A DNA stretch of 17,770 nucleotides from NCBI GenBank assembly GCA_016196515.1, contig JACPXN010000019.1:1-17770 (forward strand), given 5' to 3'. The position numbers and the translations under genes were made by a program. Position 1 is the stretch's first letter, and every line of letters starts with the position of its first letter. Shown here piece by piece: positions 8,210-14,523 of the stretch. Below the pieces are notes generated by a model. The model was not told where the DNA came from and made no database searches. It saw only the letters and a list, made by a program, of their open reading frames with translations. Source of the DNA: Candidatus Omnitrophota bacterium. Its GTDB lineage: Bacteria; Omnitrophota; Gorgyraeia; Zapsychrales; Fredricksoniimonadaceae.

Positions 8210-8903
8210 CGCGCTCGTCGCTTATATCATCGGTGCGGTCCCGACGGCGTATCTGTTCGGCCGTTGGCTTAAAGGCATCAACATCCGCGAGTATGGCTCC
8301 AAAAATGTGGGCGCGACCAATGCCATTCGCGTGCTGGGCAAAGGCCCGGGCGCCGTGGTTTTGGCCATTGATATTCTTAAAGGTGTTGTCCCGACGGTAT
8401 GGGTGGCGCGGGCCTTGGGCATCCATGACCCCATGGCTCTGGTGACGATCGGCCTTGCCGCAGTGATTGGCCACAATTGGACGATCTTTTTAGGGTTTAA
8501 GGGAGGCAAGGGCGTGGCCACAAGTCTTGGGGTGATCATCGGCCTGGCGGTGCAGATCCCCGGGGTGCGTCCCGTGCTCGGGCTTACCCTGGCCGTGTGG
8601 CTCACGATTTTTTTGACGTTCGGTTACGTTTCTCTGGCTTCCATCTGCGCCGCGACAGTTTTTCCTCTTTTCACAGCGGCTTTTAACGCGCCGTTTCCCA
8701 TCCAGGTCATGGCCATCCTGTTGTGCGTCTTCATCGTCCTGCGCCATAAGGCCAATATTTCCCGGCTCGCGCAGGGCAAAGAAACCCGCGTCAAACTGGT
8801 AACGTTTTCCCAAAACAGGCCAAATGGCCTTGTTTTCGCTTCCTTGGATGTTATACTTCCTTTAGAAACATCCAATAAAATCACAGGTATTCAATTGACA
8901 TAA
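8175..8903 (+). CDS. plsY: Acyl-phosphate:glycerol-3-phosphate acyltransferase
   Basis: Membrane enzyme that transfers an acyl group from acyl-phosphate to glycerol 3-phosphate, the first acylation of phospholipid synthesis. The family motifs are present: GAVPTAYLFGRW near residue 20, YGSKNVGATNAIRVLG (40-55), GHNWTIFLGFKGGKGVATS (99-117) and LRHKANISRLAQGKE (189-203). Several membrane helices lie between them. The usual family end is just after this last motif. Here about 35 further residues follow, coded across a terminator-like hairpin (8812-8836) and another inverted repeat, and they look unlike PlsY. A TAA at 8800-8802 in the +1 frame sits at the expected end, so a small indel may have removed the native stop. 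The start overlaps the upstream gene; AAGGAAGGGA lies at about 8154-8163. Confidence 0.94.
   Translation: MELPQILLVVLSALVAYIIGAVPTAYLFGRWLKGINIREYGSKNVGATNAIRVLGKGPGAVVLAIDILKGVVPTVWVARALGIHDPMALVTIGLAAVIGHNWTIFLGFKGGKGVATSLGVIIGLAVQIPGVRPVLGLTLAVWLTIFLTFGYVSLASICAATVFPLFTAAFNAPFPIQVMAILLCVFIVLRHKANISRLAQGKETRVKLVTFSQNRPNGLVFASLDVILPLETSNKITGIQLT
8812..8836 (+). terminator. Terminator-like hairpin inside the 3' end of the plsY frame
   Basis: AAAACAGGCC (8812-8821), loop AAAT, GGCCTTGTTTT (8826-8836): an A-tract, a GC stem with one bulge and a T-rich 3' arm. It resembles an intrinsic terminator for the long scpB-plsY run. A further inverted repeat, TGGATGTT/AACATCCA, lies at about 8845-8874. 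Confidence 0.5.
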
Positions 8904-8922
8904 CTCTTTTATTAGCAATAGT
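8895..8922 (+). promoter_or_regulatory. Sigma-70-like promoter for the 8942 gene
   Basis: TTGACA (8895-8900) is a perfect -35 box. AATAGT (8917-8922) is a 4/6 match to -10 with a 16-nt spacer. The region is AT-rich in a GC-rich context, follows the plsY terminator-like structures and leads to a Shine-Dalgarno sequence AAGAAGGA at about 8926-8933. Confidence 0.5.
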
Positions 8923-8941
8923 TTGTAAGAAGGAATCTCCG

Positions 8942-9292
8942 ATGCGCGACATGCTCCATAAAACCAGGGAAGTGCTCAAAGGCCGGGGAAGAATGATTTT
9001 GATCACCGAGCACAAAGAGGACCGTGACAGCGTCTCGGACGTGCGCAAGGAATTTGTGTATGTGACCCGCGAGGCCAACCGCGAAGAGACCTTACCCGCC
9101 CCGCAGGTGCGTATTGACAAATTTTATGACAGTGAAAACCGCGATGAGTTCTTTGCTCTGCGGGTCAAAGGGGCTTTATATGCCTATCGCCACCGGCGCC
9201 TGATGAAGATCGGTTACAGCCATCATTTGAAGATCCGTTTGCATTGGAAGTCTCACGTTGCTTCTCCCAAGAAGTCCGTGACCATGGCCTAG
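8942..9292 (+). CDS. Hypothetical protein, 116 aa, basic C-terminus
   Basis: I do not recognise this protein. The ATG at 8942 has a good ribosome binding site (AAGAAGGA) and its own candidate promoter, and the frame ends at a bidirectional terminator, so it is likely a real single-gene unit. No signal peptide or membrane segment is visible. The first half is charged and probably partly disordered (TEHKEDRDSVSDVRKE). The second half carries a compact-looking block, FFALRVKGALYAYRHRRLMK then IGYSHHLKIRLHWK, that alternates hydrophobic and basic residues and looks like beta-strands of a small RNA- or ligand-binding fold. That last point is only an impression. The tail (SHVASPKKSVTMA) is short and basic. 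Confidence 0.7.
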   Translation: MRDMLHKTREVLKGRGRMILITEHKEDRDSVSDVRKEFVYVTREANREETLPAPQVRIDKFYDSENRDEFFALRVKGALYAYRHRRLMKIGYSHHLKIRLHWKSHVASPKKSVTMA

Positions 9293-9319
9293 GAACCGCG
9301 CCACGGATTCTTTCCACAC

Positions 9320-9360
9320 AACCCCGTCTTCGCCTAACGCGCAGGCGGGGTTCGTCTTTT
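9320..9360. terminator. Bidirectional terminator between convergent genes
   Basis: AACCCCGTCT (9320-9329) pairs with AGGCGGGGTT (9343-9352), with one G-T pair, followed by CGTCTTTT. It lies just after the 8942 gene, and its right arm covers the last codons of the convergent glycosyltransferase gene. Confidence 0.7.
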
Positions 9361-10983
9361 GTCCGTCACCCAGAATTCCAGGTATTGGCCCATCATCAGC
9401 CGCGTCTGCGCGTCCAGCGCGGGCAGGGCGCTCAAGAATACCATGCTCACGGGCACCAAAAGCCATTCCAGGGCCAGCCCCGCTTTTTTCAGCCGGCTGA
9501 AACGGACATTGGCCTTGGGCAAGAGCGCCATGCTCAAGATGATGCAGATGGCCAGGCACAGGAAAGCCAGATTGAAGATCGTGCTGGCGATGTCCGGGAT
9601 ATTGTAATAGACAACGGACGCGGCAAATTCCTTGCGCGCGAAGATGACGGGAAGCCAGCCGATGATCGAGAGGATGAACGCCCATGTCGCCCACGACAGA
9701 TGGCCTTCGAAAAGCTTAAACCCGTGGCGGATCTTCTCATACAGCGGGATCTCTTTTGACTTCAGGAATCCCCGCACCACCAGCGGAAAGTTCTCAACGC
9801 CCCACGCCCAGCGCCGTTTTTGTTTATACACGCTTTTGACCGTGCGCCACCAGGTCTCGGCGCAAGCCACGTCCATGGACAAAGTGGTATACATGGGCAC
9901 GACCCGGTATCGGCCGCCATAATGGATGTAGCATTTCCAGAAGATCGCCGAATCGTCGGAGATCATGTCCACCGGCCAGTACCCGACTTCAACGAGGGCC
10001 TGGAAGCTCATGCTGTGGCTGGAGAAGGTGACCAATTTTTCGGGATTGGTGGCCTCGACGAGTTGGCAGAAGGATGACCCGGTCTCGATGACGCGCGCGA
10101 AACCAGGCACGTGCCAGATATTATTGTGAAAGACGGGAATGGGCTGGAAACTGGCCCGCTGGCGGTCAGGGGTCACCATGAAATGGTAGGTGAGACAGGC
10201 GAAATAGTTTTGGTCCACGACCGTGTCGGCGTCGAAGCAGGAGACGATCACGTGTTCAAAGGGGACATGGTCCTGGCGCAGGCGTTCGGCCGCGGCTTTG
10301 GCGGCACAGGTCACATTGGCCCCTTTGACCCTGGATTCGCCGGGAATCCCCGACGGGTGCAGCACCGTGAAACAGTCCTTGAAATGCGAGGCGTATTTTT
10401 GCGTGACCGCGGACACGTCCTGCTTGACAGGGCCTTTGGCGCGTTCTTCCAAAGCAAAGATCACCATGATCTGCCGGGTCGGAAAGTTCTGCCGTGCGAT
10501 GGCTTCCAGCGCCGGACCGATGATGTCCGCGCCTTCCTTGATGACCGGGAAAATGACCAGATGCAGGATGTCTTTGGAAGCGGGGGGAAGTTGTCCGCTG
10601 GCCGATAGTTTTTTCAATTCCCGGCGGTGCACAAAATGGGAGAACCACCGGCGTCCATGCCGGCCGAATTTTTTCTGTCCGCAATTTTCGATATACGCCC
10701 TCAGGGCGTCCATGCCGCAGATGCGGGCCCTCCAGTCGGTTTTTTGTTCAATGTCCAGCCGCATATAAGAGAGGACCAGAAAAATGGTCATGTACAGCAG
10801 GCGCAGAAGCCAGCACAGGTAAAACGCGACGATGAAGATCGCGGCGGTGAAAGGAAAGAAAATGGACAGCAGGACCAGGGTCACCAGCGAGATCCAGCTG
10901 ACGGCGCCGGGGAGGATCTCCAGACGGCGCTGGAGCCGCGCTTCGCCGGCGGTCAAATGCTGTTTGGAGTAATGGAAGTCCAT
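9334..10983 (-). CDS. Membrane glycosyltransferase, GT2 family
   Basis: 549 residues. Two membrane segments lie near the N-terminus (about 28-75). A GT-A catalytic domain runs from about 138: the start IFPVIKEGADII, the metal-binding DAD in CFDADT (251-253), the acceptor-side acidic motif ISDDSAIFW (Asp343/344) and the QxxRW-type signature YKQKRRWAWG (387-395). Three or four more membrane helices follow (about 432-548). This order matches processive or lipid-linked sugar transferases of the GT2 family such as cellulose- or hyaluronan-synthase relatives. Sugar and product cannot be told. The acidic motif reads SDD rather than the common EDxxL, which is tolerated in some subfamilies. It starts 1 nt after the stop of the PEGA protein, so the two are co-transcribed and may act together at the cell envelope. 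Confidence 0.88.
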   Translation of the reverse strand: MDFHYSKQHLTAGEARLQRRLEILPGAVSWISLVTLVLLSIFFPFTAAIFIVAFYLCWLLRLLYMTIFLVLSYMRLDIEQKTDWRARICGMDALRAYIENCGQKKFGRHGRRWFSHFVHRRELKKLSASGQLPPASKDILHLVIFPVIKEGADIIGPALEAIARQNFPTRQIMVIFALEERAKGPVKQDVSAVTQKYASHFKDCFTVLHPSGIPGESRVKGANVTCAAKAAAERLRQDHVPFEHVIVSCFDADTVVDQNYFACLTYHFMVTPDRQRASFQPIPVFHNNIWHVPGFARVIETGSSFCQLVEATNPEKLVTFSSHSMSFQALVEVGYWPVDMISDDSAIFWKCYIHYGGRYRVVPMYTTLSMDVACAETWWRTVKSVYKQKRRWAWGVENFPLVVRGFLKSKEIPLYEKIRHGFKLFEGHLSWATWAFILSIIGWLPVIFARKEFAASVVYYNIPDIASTIFNLAFLCLAICIILSMALLPKANVRFSRLKKAGLALEWLLVPVSMVFLSALPALDAQTRLMMGQYLEFWVTDKRRTPPAR

Positions 10984-10984
10984 G

Positions 10985-12394
10985 TCAGTGTTCCAGTTTC
11001 TTGATCAGCAAAGATTCCGCGATGGGAGCGGGAATGAACGGTTTATGGGGAACGATCTGTATCCACGACAGCCGGCGGGTGCCGGGCGTCAGGTAATACA
11101 ATTTACCGGTCTTGTCCGTGTAATACACCATGCCCTCGCCCTCGACATCGGTCACCCGCGTGAGCCGCGGTTGTCCGAAATTCTCTTTGTCCAGTAAAAG
11201 GATGCCCCCGTCGTCGCGCACCAGGATATTGTCGTCATTATTGACCCAGAATGCCTGGACGATGTTTTGTCCCCGGCTGTAGATCCATTGTACGGACGCG
11301 GGGTGTTCATCAGCGGATGTTTGCGGCGAATGATCGAGGATGCCGACGCGGTTTTTTGTCCATATTAAAGCCAAAGCCCGTTCATGGCCGGGCGTTATTC
11401 CCCGGGCATCAGCGCTGATCCCCAGATAGCGCATCACGGGGATCAGGAAGTCAGGGTTTTGGGCGGCCAGCACGATCAGGTCCTTGGGTTGAGGGATCGT
11501 TGTTTTTTTATTTTGTCCGTCATAGTCGCAGTGGATGAGCAAGCCGTTGGGCGTCAAACCAAAGACCGCATTGTCCATGACACCCAGGGCCTGCGTATTT
11601 TCCATGATACCCGGATAGATCGCCTTGGATTTGATGTTCAAACGGTTGACGGTCATGTCCCTTTGCAGGGCAAAGATATTTTTTTCGTCGGAGGCCTCCC
11701 ACATCAATTGTTTGGGTTCGCCGATCAGCAATTCCGTGATGTCTTCGGCGTGGGGCTGTTTTTCGCGCGGGTCCACCCACAGGTATTTGTCCTTGTTGTC
11801 ATCGATGATATGGACCACGAAGAACGGGCTTTTGTCGACGGTGAAATACCCCGTCACGCGCGCGCCTTTATAGATGGATTGGGCGGGAAAGAGCGCATCC
11901 TCTTCTTCGATGTTTTTGTTGAGCCGCATGAGGACGATGTCATCGATGGTATTGCCGCGGGCGGCGATGAGGGAGGGGGGATTGCCCGCCAGCGCGATGA
12001 GCGTGTTAAAATCCGTGTCCATCAGGATCCTGGTTTTCCACGCGGCCGGCACCAGAAGCACATTGTCCAGGGCCGTGGCCTTATTGCCTATCACCGGGAC
12101 CCTTTTGCGCCAGGGCACATATCCCCGCAGGTCGATCGTGATGTCGTGGTCTCCCGGGGTCAGGTCGCGGATGACGGTCGGCGCGGTTTCATGGGCGGCA
12201 ACGCCGTCCACGATGACCCGGGCATTGGGCGGGTTGGCGGAAACGTAGATGAGCCCGGTCTTGACGAAACCTCCCGCCTCTGGCGGGGCAACAATGAAAC
12301 CCAGCATGCGCAGGATGATCAGGGGACAGACCACCCCGTAGACGGCTAAAAAGATATAGAAGATGATCTTCCTTAAAAGGGGCATAATGGACAT
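10985..12394 (-). CDS. PEGA-domain membrane-anchored protein
   Basis: Up to 469 residues. Residues 10-34 form one membrane segment (IIFYIFLAVYGVVCPLIILR). Residues 47-115 are a PEGA domain: GLIYVSANPPNARVIVDG, then APTVIRDLTPGDHDITIDLRGY, typical of surface beta-sandwich domains. The remaining 350 residues hold many short strand-like repeats with aromatic/Asp ends (for example KYLWVDPRE and GKLYYLTPGTRRLSWIQ), consistent with a beta-propeller-like extracytoplasmic domain. No enzymatic motif is visible. The likely role is in envelope or polysaccharide assembly with the glycosyltransferase next to it (1-nt gap). The start is uncertain: the ATG at 12394 lies only 2 nt from a strong -10 box (12397-12402), so the ATG at 12385 (MPLLRK) is the likelier true start. 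Confidence 0.85.
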   Translation of the reverse strand: MSIMPLLRKIIFYIFLAVYGVVCPLIILRMLGFIVAPPEAGGFVKTGLIYVSANPPNARVIVDGVAAHETAPTVIRDLTPGDHDITIDLRGYVPWRKRVPVIGNKATALDNVLLVPAAWKTRILMDTDFNTLIALAGNPPSLIAARGNTIDDIVLMRLNKNIEEEDALFPAQSIYKGARVTGYFTVDKSPFFVVHIIDDNKDKYLWVDPREKQPHAEDITELLIGEPKQLMWEASDEKNIFALQRDMTVNRLNIKSKAIYPGIMENTQALGVMDNAVFGLTPNGLLIHCDYDGQNKKTTIPQPKDLIVLAAQNPDFLIPVMRYLGISADARGITPGHERALALIWTKNRVGILDHSPQTSADEHPASVQWIYSRGQNIVQAFWVNNDDNILVRDDGGILLLDKENFGQPRLTRVTDVEGEGMVYYTDKTGKLYYLTPGTRRLSWIQIVPHKPFIPAPIAESLLIKKLEH

Positions 12395-12396
12395 TT

Positions 12397-12425
12397 ATTG
12401 TAGCAAAAGAATTGTTTAAAGCCAA
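12397..12425 (-). promoter_or_regulatory. Extended -10 promoter of the PEGA/glycosyltransferase pair
   Basis: Reading the minus strand: -35 TTGGCT (12425-12420), a 17-nt spacer, then TGC-TACAAT with -10 at 12402-12397 and an extended TGn element. The -10 is a 5/6 match. Expected transcription start is near 12390, leaving almost no leader before the ATG at 12385. Confidence 0.6.
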
Positions 12426-12443
12426 CGCCGTTGATGATAGAAT
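12415..12443 (+). promoter_or_regulatory. Divergent extended -10 promoter of the 58-aa gene
   Basis: -35 TTTAAA (12415-12420, 4/6), a 17-nt spacer and -10 TAGAAT (12438-12443, 5/6) preceded by TGA (12435-12437) as an extended -10 element. Its -35 abuts and shares a base with the -35 of the opposite promoter, so the two promoters may compete. Confidence 0.5.
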
Positions 12444-12489
12444 AGGCAAATAATTTACGGATACCCATTATCAAAAAGGAGGGGGTTGT

Positions 12490-12666
12490 ATGGAAGAAAA
12501 GAAAGACAGCTGCTGTTCGTCATCATCGGGATGCTGCGGCATGAAGAAGGTCATCGTCGGTCTTTTGATCGGCGCGTTCATTTTCGCCGCGGGCATGTGG
12601 TATGCCAAGTCCAACTGTCCCATGTTGGGCAAGATATGCCCCATGGGCGGCGGCATGGCCAAATAA
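12490..12666 (+). CDS. Small Cys/Met-rich single-pass membrane protein, 58 aa
   Basis: A short frame, ATG at 12490 to TAA at 12664-12666, with a very strong Shine-Dalgarno AAGGAGGGG 6-14 nt upstream. The protein starts MEEKKDSCCSSSSGCCG, with two Cys pairs (residues 8-9 and 15-16). A hydrophobic helix follows (about 20-38, VIVGLLIGAFIFAAGMWY), then a C-terminal SNCPMLGKICPMGGGMAK with two CPM motifs (43-45 and 50-52) and extra Met and Gly. The thiol and thioether clusters on both sides of the membrane suggest metal (copper or similar) or redox handling; this is inference from composition. It has its own divergent promoter, opposite the PEGA gene. I do not recognise a named family, though CC-rich tails before a single helix occur in small proteins of uncultured bacteria. 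Confidence 0.8.
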   Translation: MEEKKDSCCSSSSGCCGMKKVIVGLLIGAFIFAAGMWYAKSNCPMLGKICPMGGGMAK

Positions 12667-12670
12667 GGAT

Positions 12671-12749
12671 GGCAGGTGGCCCTGCCTAAAGCCCACGAGG
12701 CTTTTAATCCCGACGGGACGCCCAAGGACCTAAGGCCAGCGGGCGTCCC
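12671..12749. repeat. Hairpins in the spacer downstream of the 58-aa gene
   Basis: Three stems in a row: GGCAGG/CCTGCC (12671-12686, perfect 6 bp), AAAGCC/GGCTTT followed by TTAA (12688-12705, weak terminator look), and GGGACGCCC/GGGCGTCCC (12715-12723 and 12741-12749, perfect 9 bp, 17-nt loop). The first two may end transcription of the 58-aa gene. A frame here briefly codes PKAHEAFNPDGTPKD, which looks like a remnant of a flavin reductase end. Confidence 0.5.
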
Positions 12750-12800
12750 TGCGTCATTTGGGTCCGGAATTGGTGCAATTTTTGACGAAGATCGTTTATT

Positions 12801-12843
12801 CTCCTTCGCAAAAGCAATAGGAAGTATTGCTTTTGCTTCGGAG
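12801..12843. repeat. Palindrome unit 1 before the Ppx-like gene
   Basis: CTCC, block TTC, GCAAAAGCAATA (12808-12819), loop GGAAG, TATTGCTTTTGC (12825-12836), block TTC, GGAG. A perfect 12-bp inner stem and 4-bp outer stem are separated by an unpaired 3-nt block on each side. Confidence 0.8.
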
Positions 12844-12869
12844 CAATTATTCTGCACGGAAAATGATTG

Positions 12870-12911
12870 CTGCGAAGCAAAACTAATGGTTCTATTAGTT
12901 TTGCGTAGCAG
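12870..12911. repeat. Palindrome unit 2 before the Ppx-like gene
   Basis: CTGC, block GAA, GCAAAACTAAT (12877-12887), loop GGTTCT, ATTAGTTTTGC (12894-12904), block GTA, GCAG. Same design as unit 1 (4-bp outer stem, 3-nt blocks, 11-bp inner stem). Short flanks TTTATTCT (about 12795) and AGAATAAA (about 12910) also form an inverted pair around the two units. Confidence 0.8.
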
Positions 12912-12937
12912 AATAAAAACCGCAAAAGGGTCATTCT

Positions 12938-14473
12938 ATGCGTGCCGGCGTTATCGATATCGGTTCCTCCTCCATCAAACTGCTCATCGGCGAAAGCCAC
13001 GGGGAAGACGTCAAGGTCGTCGAATCCCTCAAAAATTTCATCCCTTTGGGCCGTCATGCTTTCTTAAAAGGCCGCATCCCCCAGACCATCATCAACCAGA
13101 CCGCCGGGGTCCTGCAAAAGTACAAGGAAACCCTTAAAGGCTATGATGTCACGGACACGGCGGTCATCGCCACCACCGCGGTGCGCGAGGCCCGCAACAG
13201 GGACATTTTCTTGGACACGGTCCTGCGCAAAACGGGTTTCAAGATCGACGTGTTGACTCCCGGCGACGTGGTTTATTACATCGATTATTTCCTGTCGCAT
13301 AAATTGAAGAAAACCTATCCCGTGCGCGAGAAAAATCTGCTGATCGCGGAATTGGGGGCGGGCAGTCTGGACATTTCCATCATGTCCAAGGGTTTGACGC
13401 TCATGAATGTCGGTTTTCCCATCGGCACTCTTCGCCTGTCGCAGTTCATGGAGACCTTGGACGGCAGTTTGCAGGAGGTCCACGAAGCCACCGCGGAGTA
13501 CATCGAGAACGAGATCCTTTTTTTGAAAAAAAGCAACCCGGACCTGGTCATCGACGACGTGATCCTCATCGACGAGAATTATTCGGTGCATATCCAGAAT
13601 GTCCTGCCCAACAAGCGCCGGGATTCCGATTTTTTTAAATTCAAATCAGGGGAAGCGCAGGAGTTTTTGTCCCGCCTGCGGCAGATGAACCCCCAGGAGA
13701 TCGCCCGGACCTACGGCATTCCCGACGACATTGCCGGAACGATTTTCGGGTTCGCCATCATCCTCAATACGCTCTTTAAGTTCAGCGGCCATGAGCATGT
13801 CTATATCCTGGAGGCATCGCTGTCAGAGTCCATTCTGGCGAATCTGCTGTTTAAATTCGAGTCCTTAGAGAGCACCAGCAAAATAGACCAACTGGTGGCG
13901 ATGGCGCATTTTTTGTGCAAGAAATGGGGGATGGACCTCGCCCACCTCAAGCACGTCGCCGGCATGGCGGAAAAATTGTTCGATTCTTTCAGGGACATTT
14001 TGGGGCTTGAGGACAAGGACCGGCTGTACCTCATCCTGGCCGCGTATCTGCATGATCTGGGGATGTTCATCAACAACCGCGCGCATCATAAACACAGCGA
14101 GTATATCATCAGTTCCTTGAACCTTTTTCGCCTGACCCAAGACGAGATCACCCTCATCGCCTGCATTGCCCGTTATCACCGCCGGTCCGCGCCGCTCAAG
14201 TCGCATTTTCTCTATAATGCGCTGCCGTCGTCCCAGCAGATCCTGGTGCAAAAGTTAAGCGCGCTTTTGCGCATCGCCAATTCTTTGGACCGTTCGCACA
14301 AGCAGAAGGTGAAGGACCTGCAGGTGAAGTTCAACACGGCGGGCGACGCCACGCTGATCGCGTGCACGCACGAGAATTTTCTGCTGGAAAAAGAGAATTT
14401 TCTGGAGAAAAAAGAACTTTTTGAAGAGATCACCGGCAACAAACTGACATTGACGGTCAAAAACCAGGATTAG
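12938..14473 (+). CDS. Ppx/GppA phosphatase-like protein with HD domain, probably catalytically degenerate
   Basis: 511 residues, the usual length of an exopolyphosphatase. The N-terminal ASKHA fold starts with VIDIGSSSIKLLI (5-17) and has ATTAVREARNRD (78-89). The C-terminal HD domain shows AAYLHDLGMF (His372, Asp373), NRAHHKHSEYII and a later ARYHRRSAP. In the enzymes the catalytic glutamate sits in an SGxEEA-type motif; here the matching site reads TPGDVVYYI (107-115) with no acidic pair. The phosphate loop DIGGGSTE reads ELGAGSLDI (138-146). Loss of both suggests no polyphosphatase or pppGpp hydrolase activity, though the HD part keeps its key residues. It directly precedes PPK1, so a regulatory or binding role in polyphosphate control is plausible. 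The ATG at 12938 has AAAAGGG at 12923-12929. Confidence 0.85.
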   Translation: MRAGVIDIGSSSIKLLIGESHGEDVKVVESLKNFIPLGRHAFLKGRIPQTIINQTAGVLQKYKETLKGYDVTDTAVIATTAVREARNRDIFLDTVLRKTGFKIDVLTPGDVVYYIDYFLSHKLKKTYPVREKNLLIAELGAGSLDISIMSKGLTLMNVGFPIGTLRLSQFMETLDGSLQEVHEATAEYIENEILFLKKSNPDLVIDDVILIDENYSVHIQNVLPNKRRDSDFFKFKSGEAQEFLSRLRQMNPQEIARTYGIPDDIAGTIFGFAIILNTLFKFSGHEHVYILEASLSESILANLLFKFESLESTSKIDQLVAMAHFLCKKWGMDLAHLKHVAGMAEKLFDSFRDILGLEDKDRLYLILAAYLHDLGMFINNRAHHKHSEYIISSLNLFRLTQDEITLIACIARYHRRSAPLKSHFLYNALPSSQQILVQKLSALLRIANSLDRSHKQKVKDLQVKFNTAGDATLIACTHENFLLEKENFLEKKELFEEITGNKLTLTVKNQD

Positions 14474-14486
14474 ATCGAGTGTTTTT

Positions 14487-14510
14487 GATCCTTAAGCGAA
14501 GCGAAGGATC
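14487..14510. repeat. Palindrome in the spacer before ppk
   Basis: GATCCTT (14487-14493) and AAGGATC (14504-14510), a perfect 7-bp stem around AAGCGAAGCG. It carries the GCGAAGC core seen in the other palindromes and sits just after the Ppx-like stop codon and just before the ppk ribosome binding region. Confidence 0.6.
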
Positions 14511-14523
14511 TCAACAGGACTAA

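Noticed and set aside
12801..12911. Tandem palindromes as a CRISPR array
   Set aside because: Only two units, with different inner sequences and no constant repeat with unique spacers; they are inverted repeats rather than direct repeats.
12676..13137. 153-codon plus-strand frame before and into the Ppx-like gene
   Set aside because: It runs through the two palindromes and then overlaps the real Ppx-like gene in another frame; only its first residues look protein-like.
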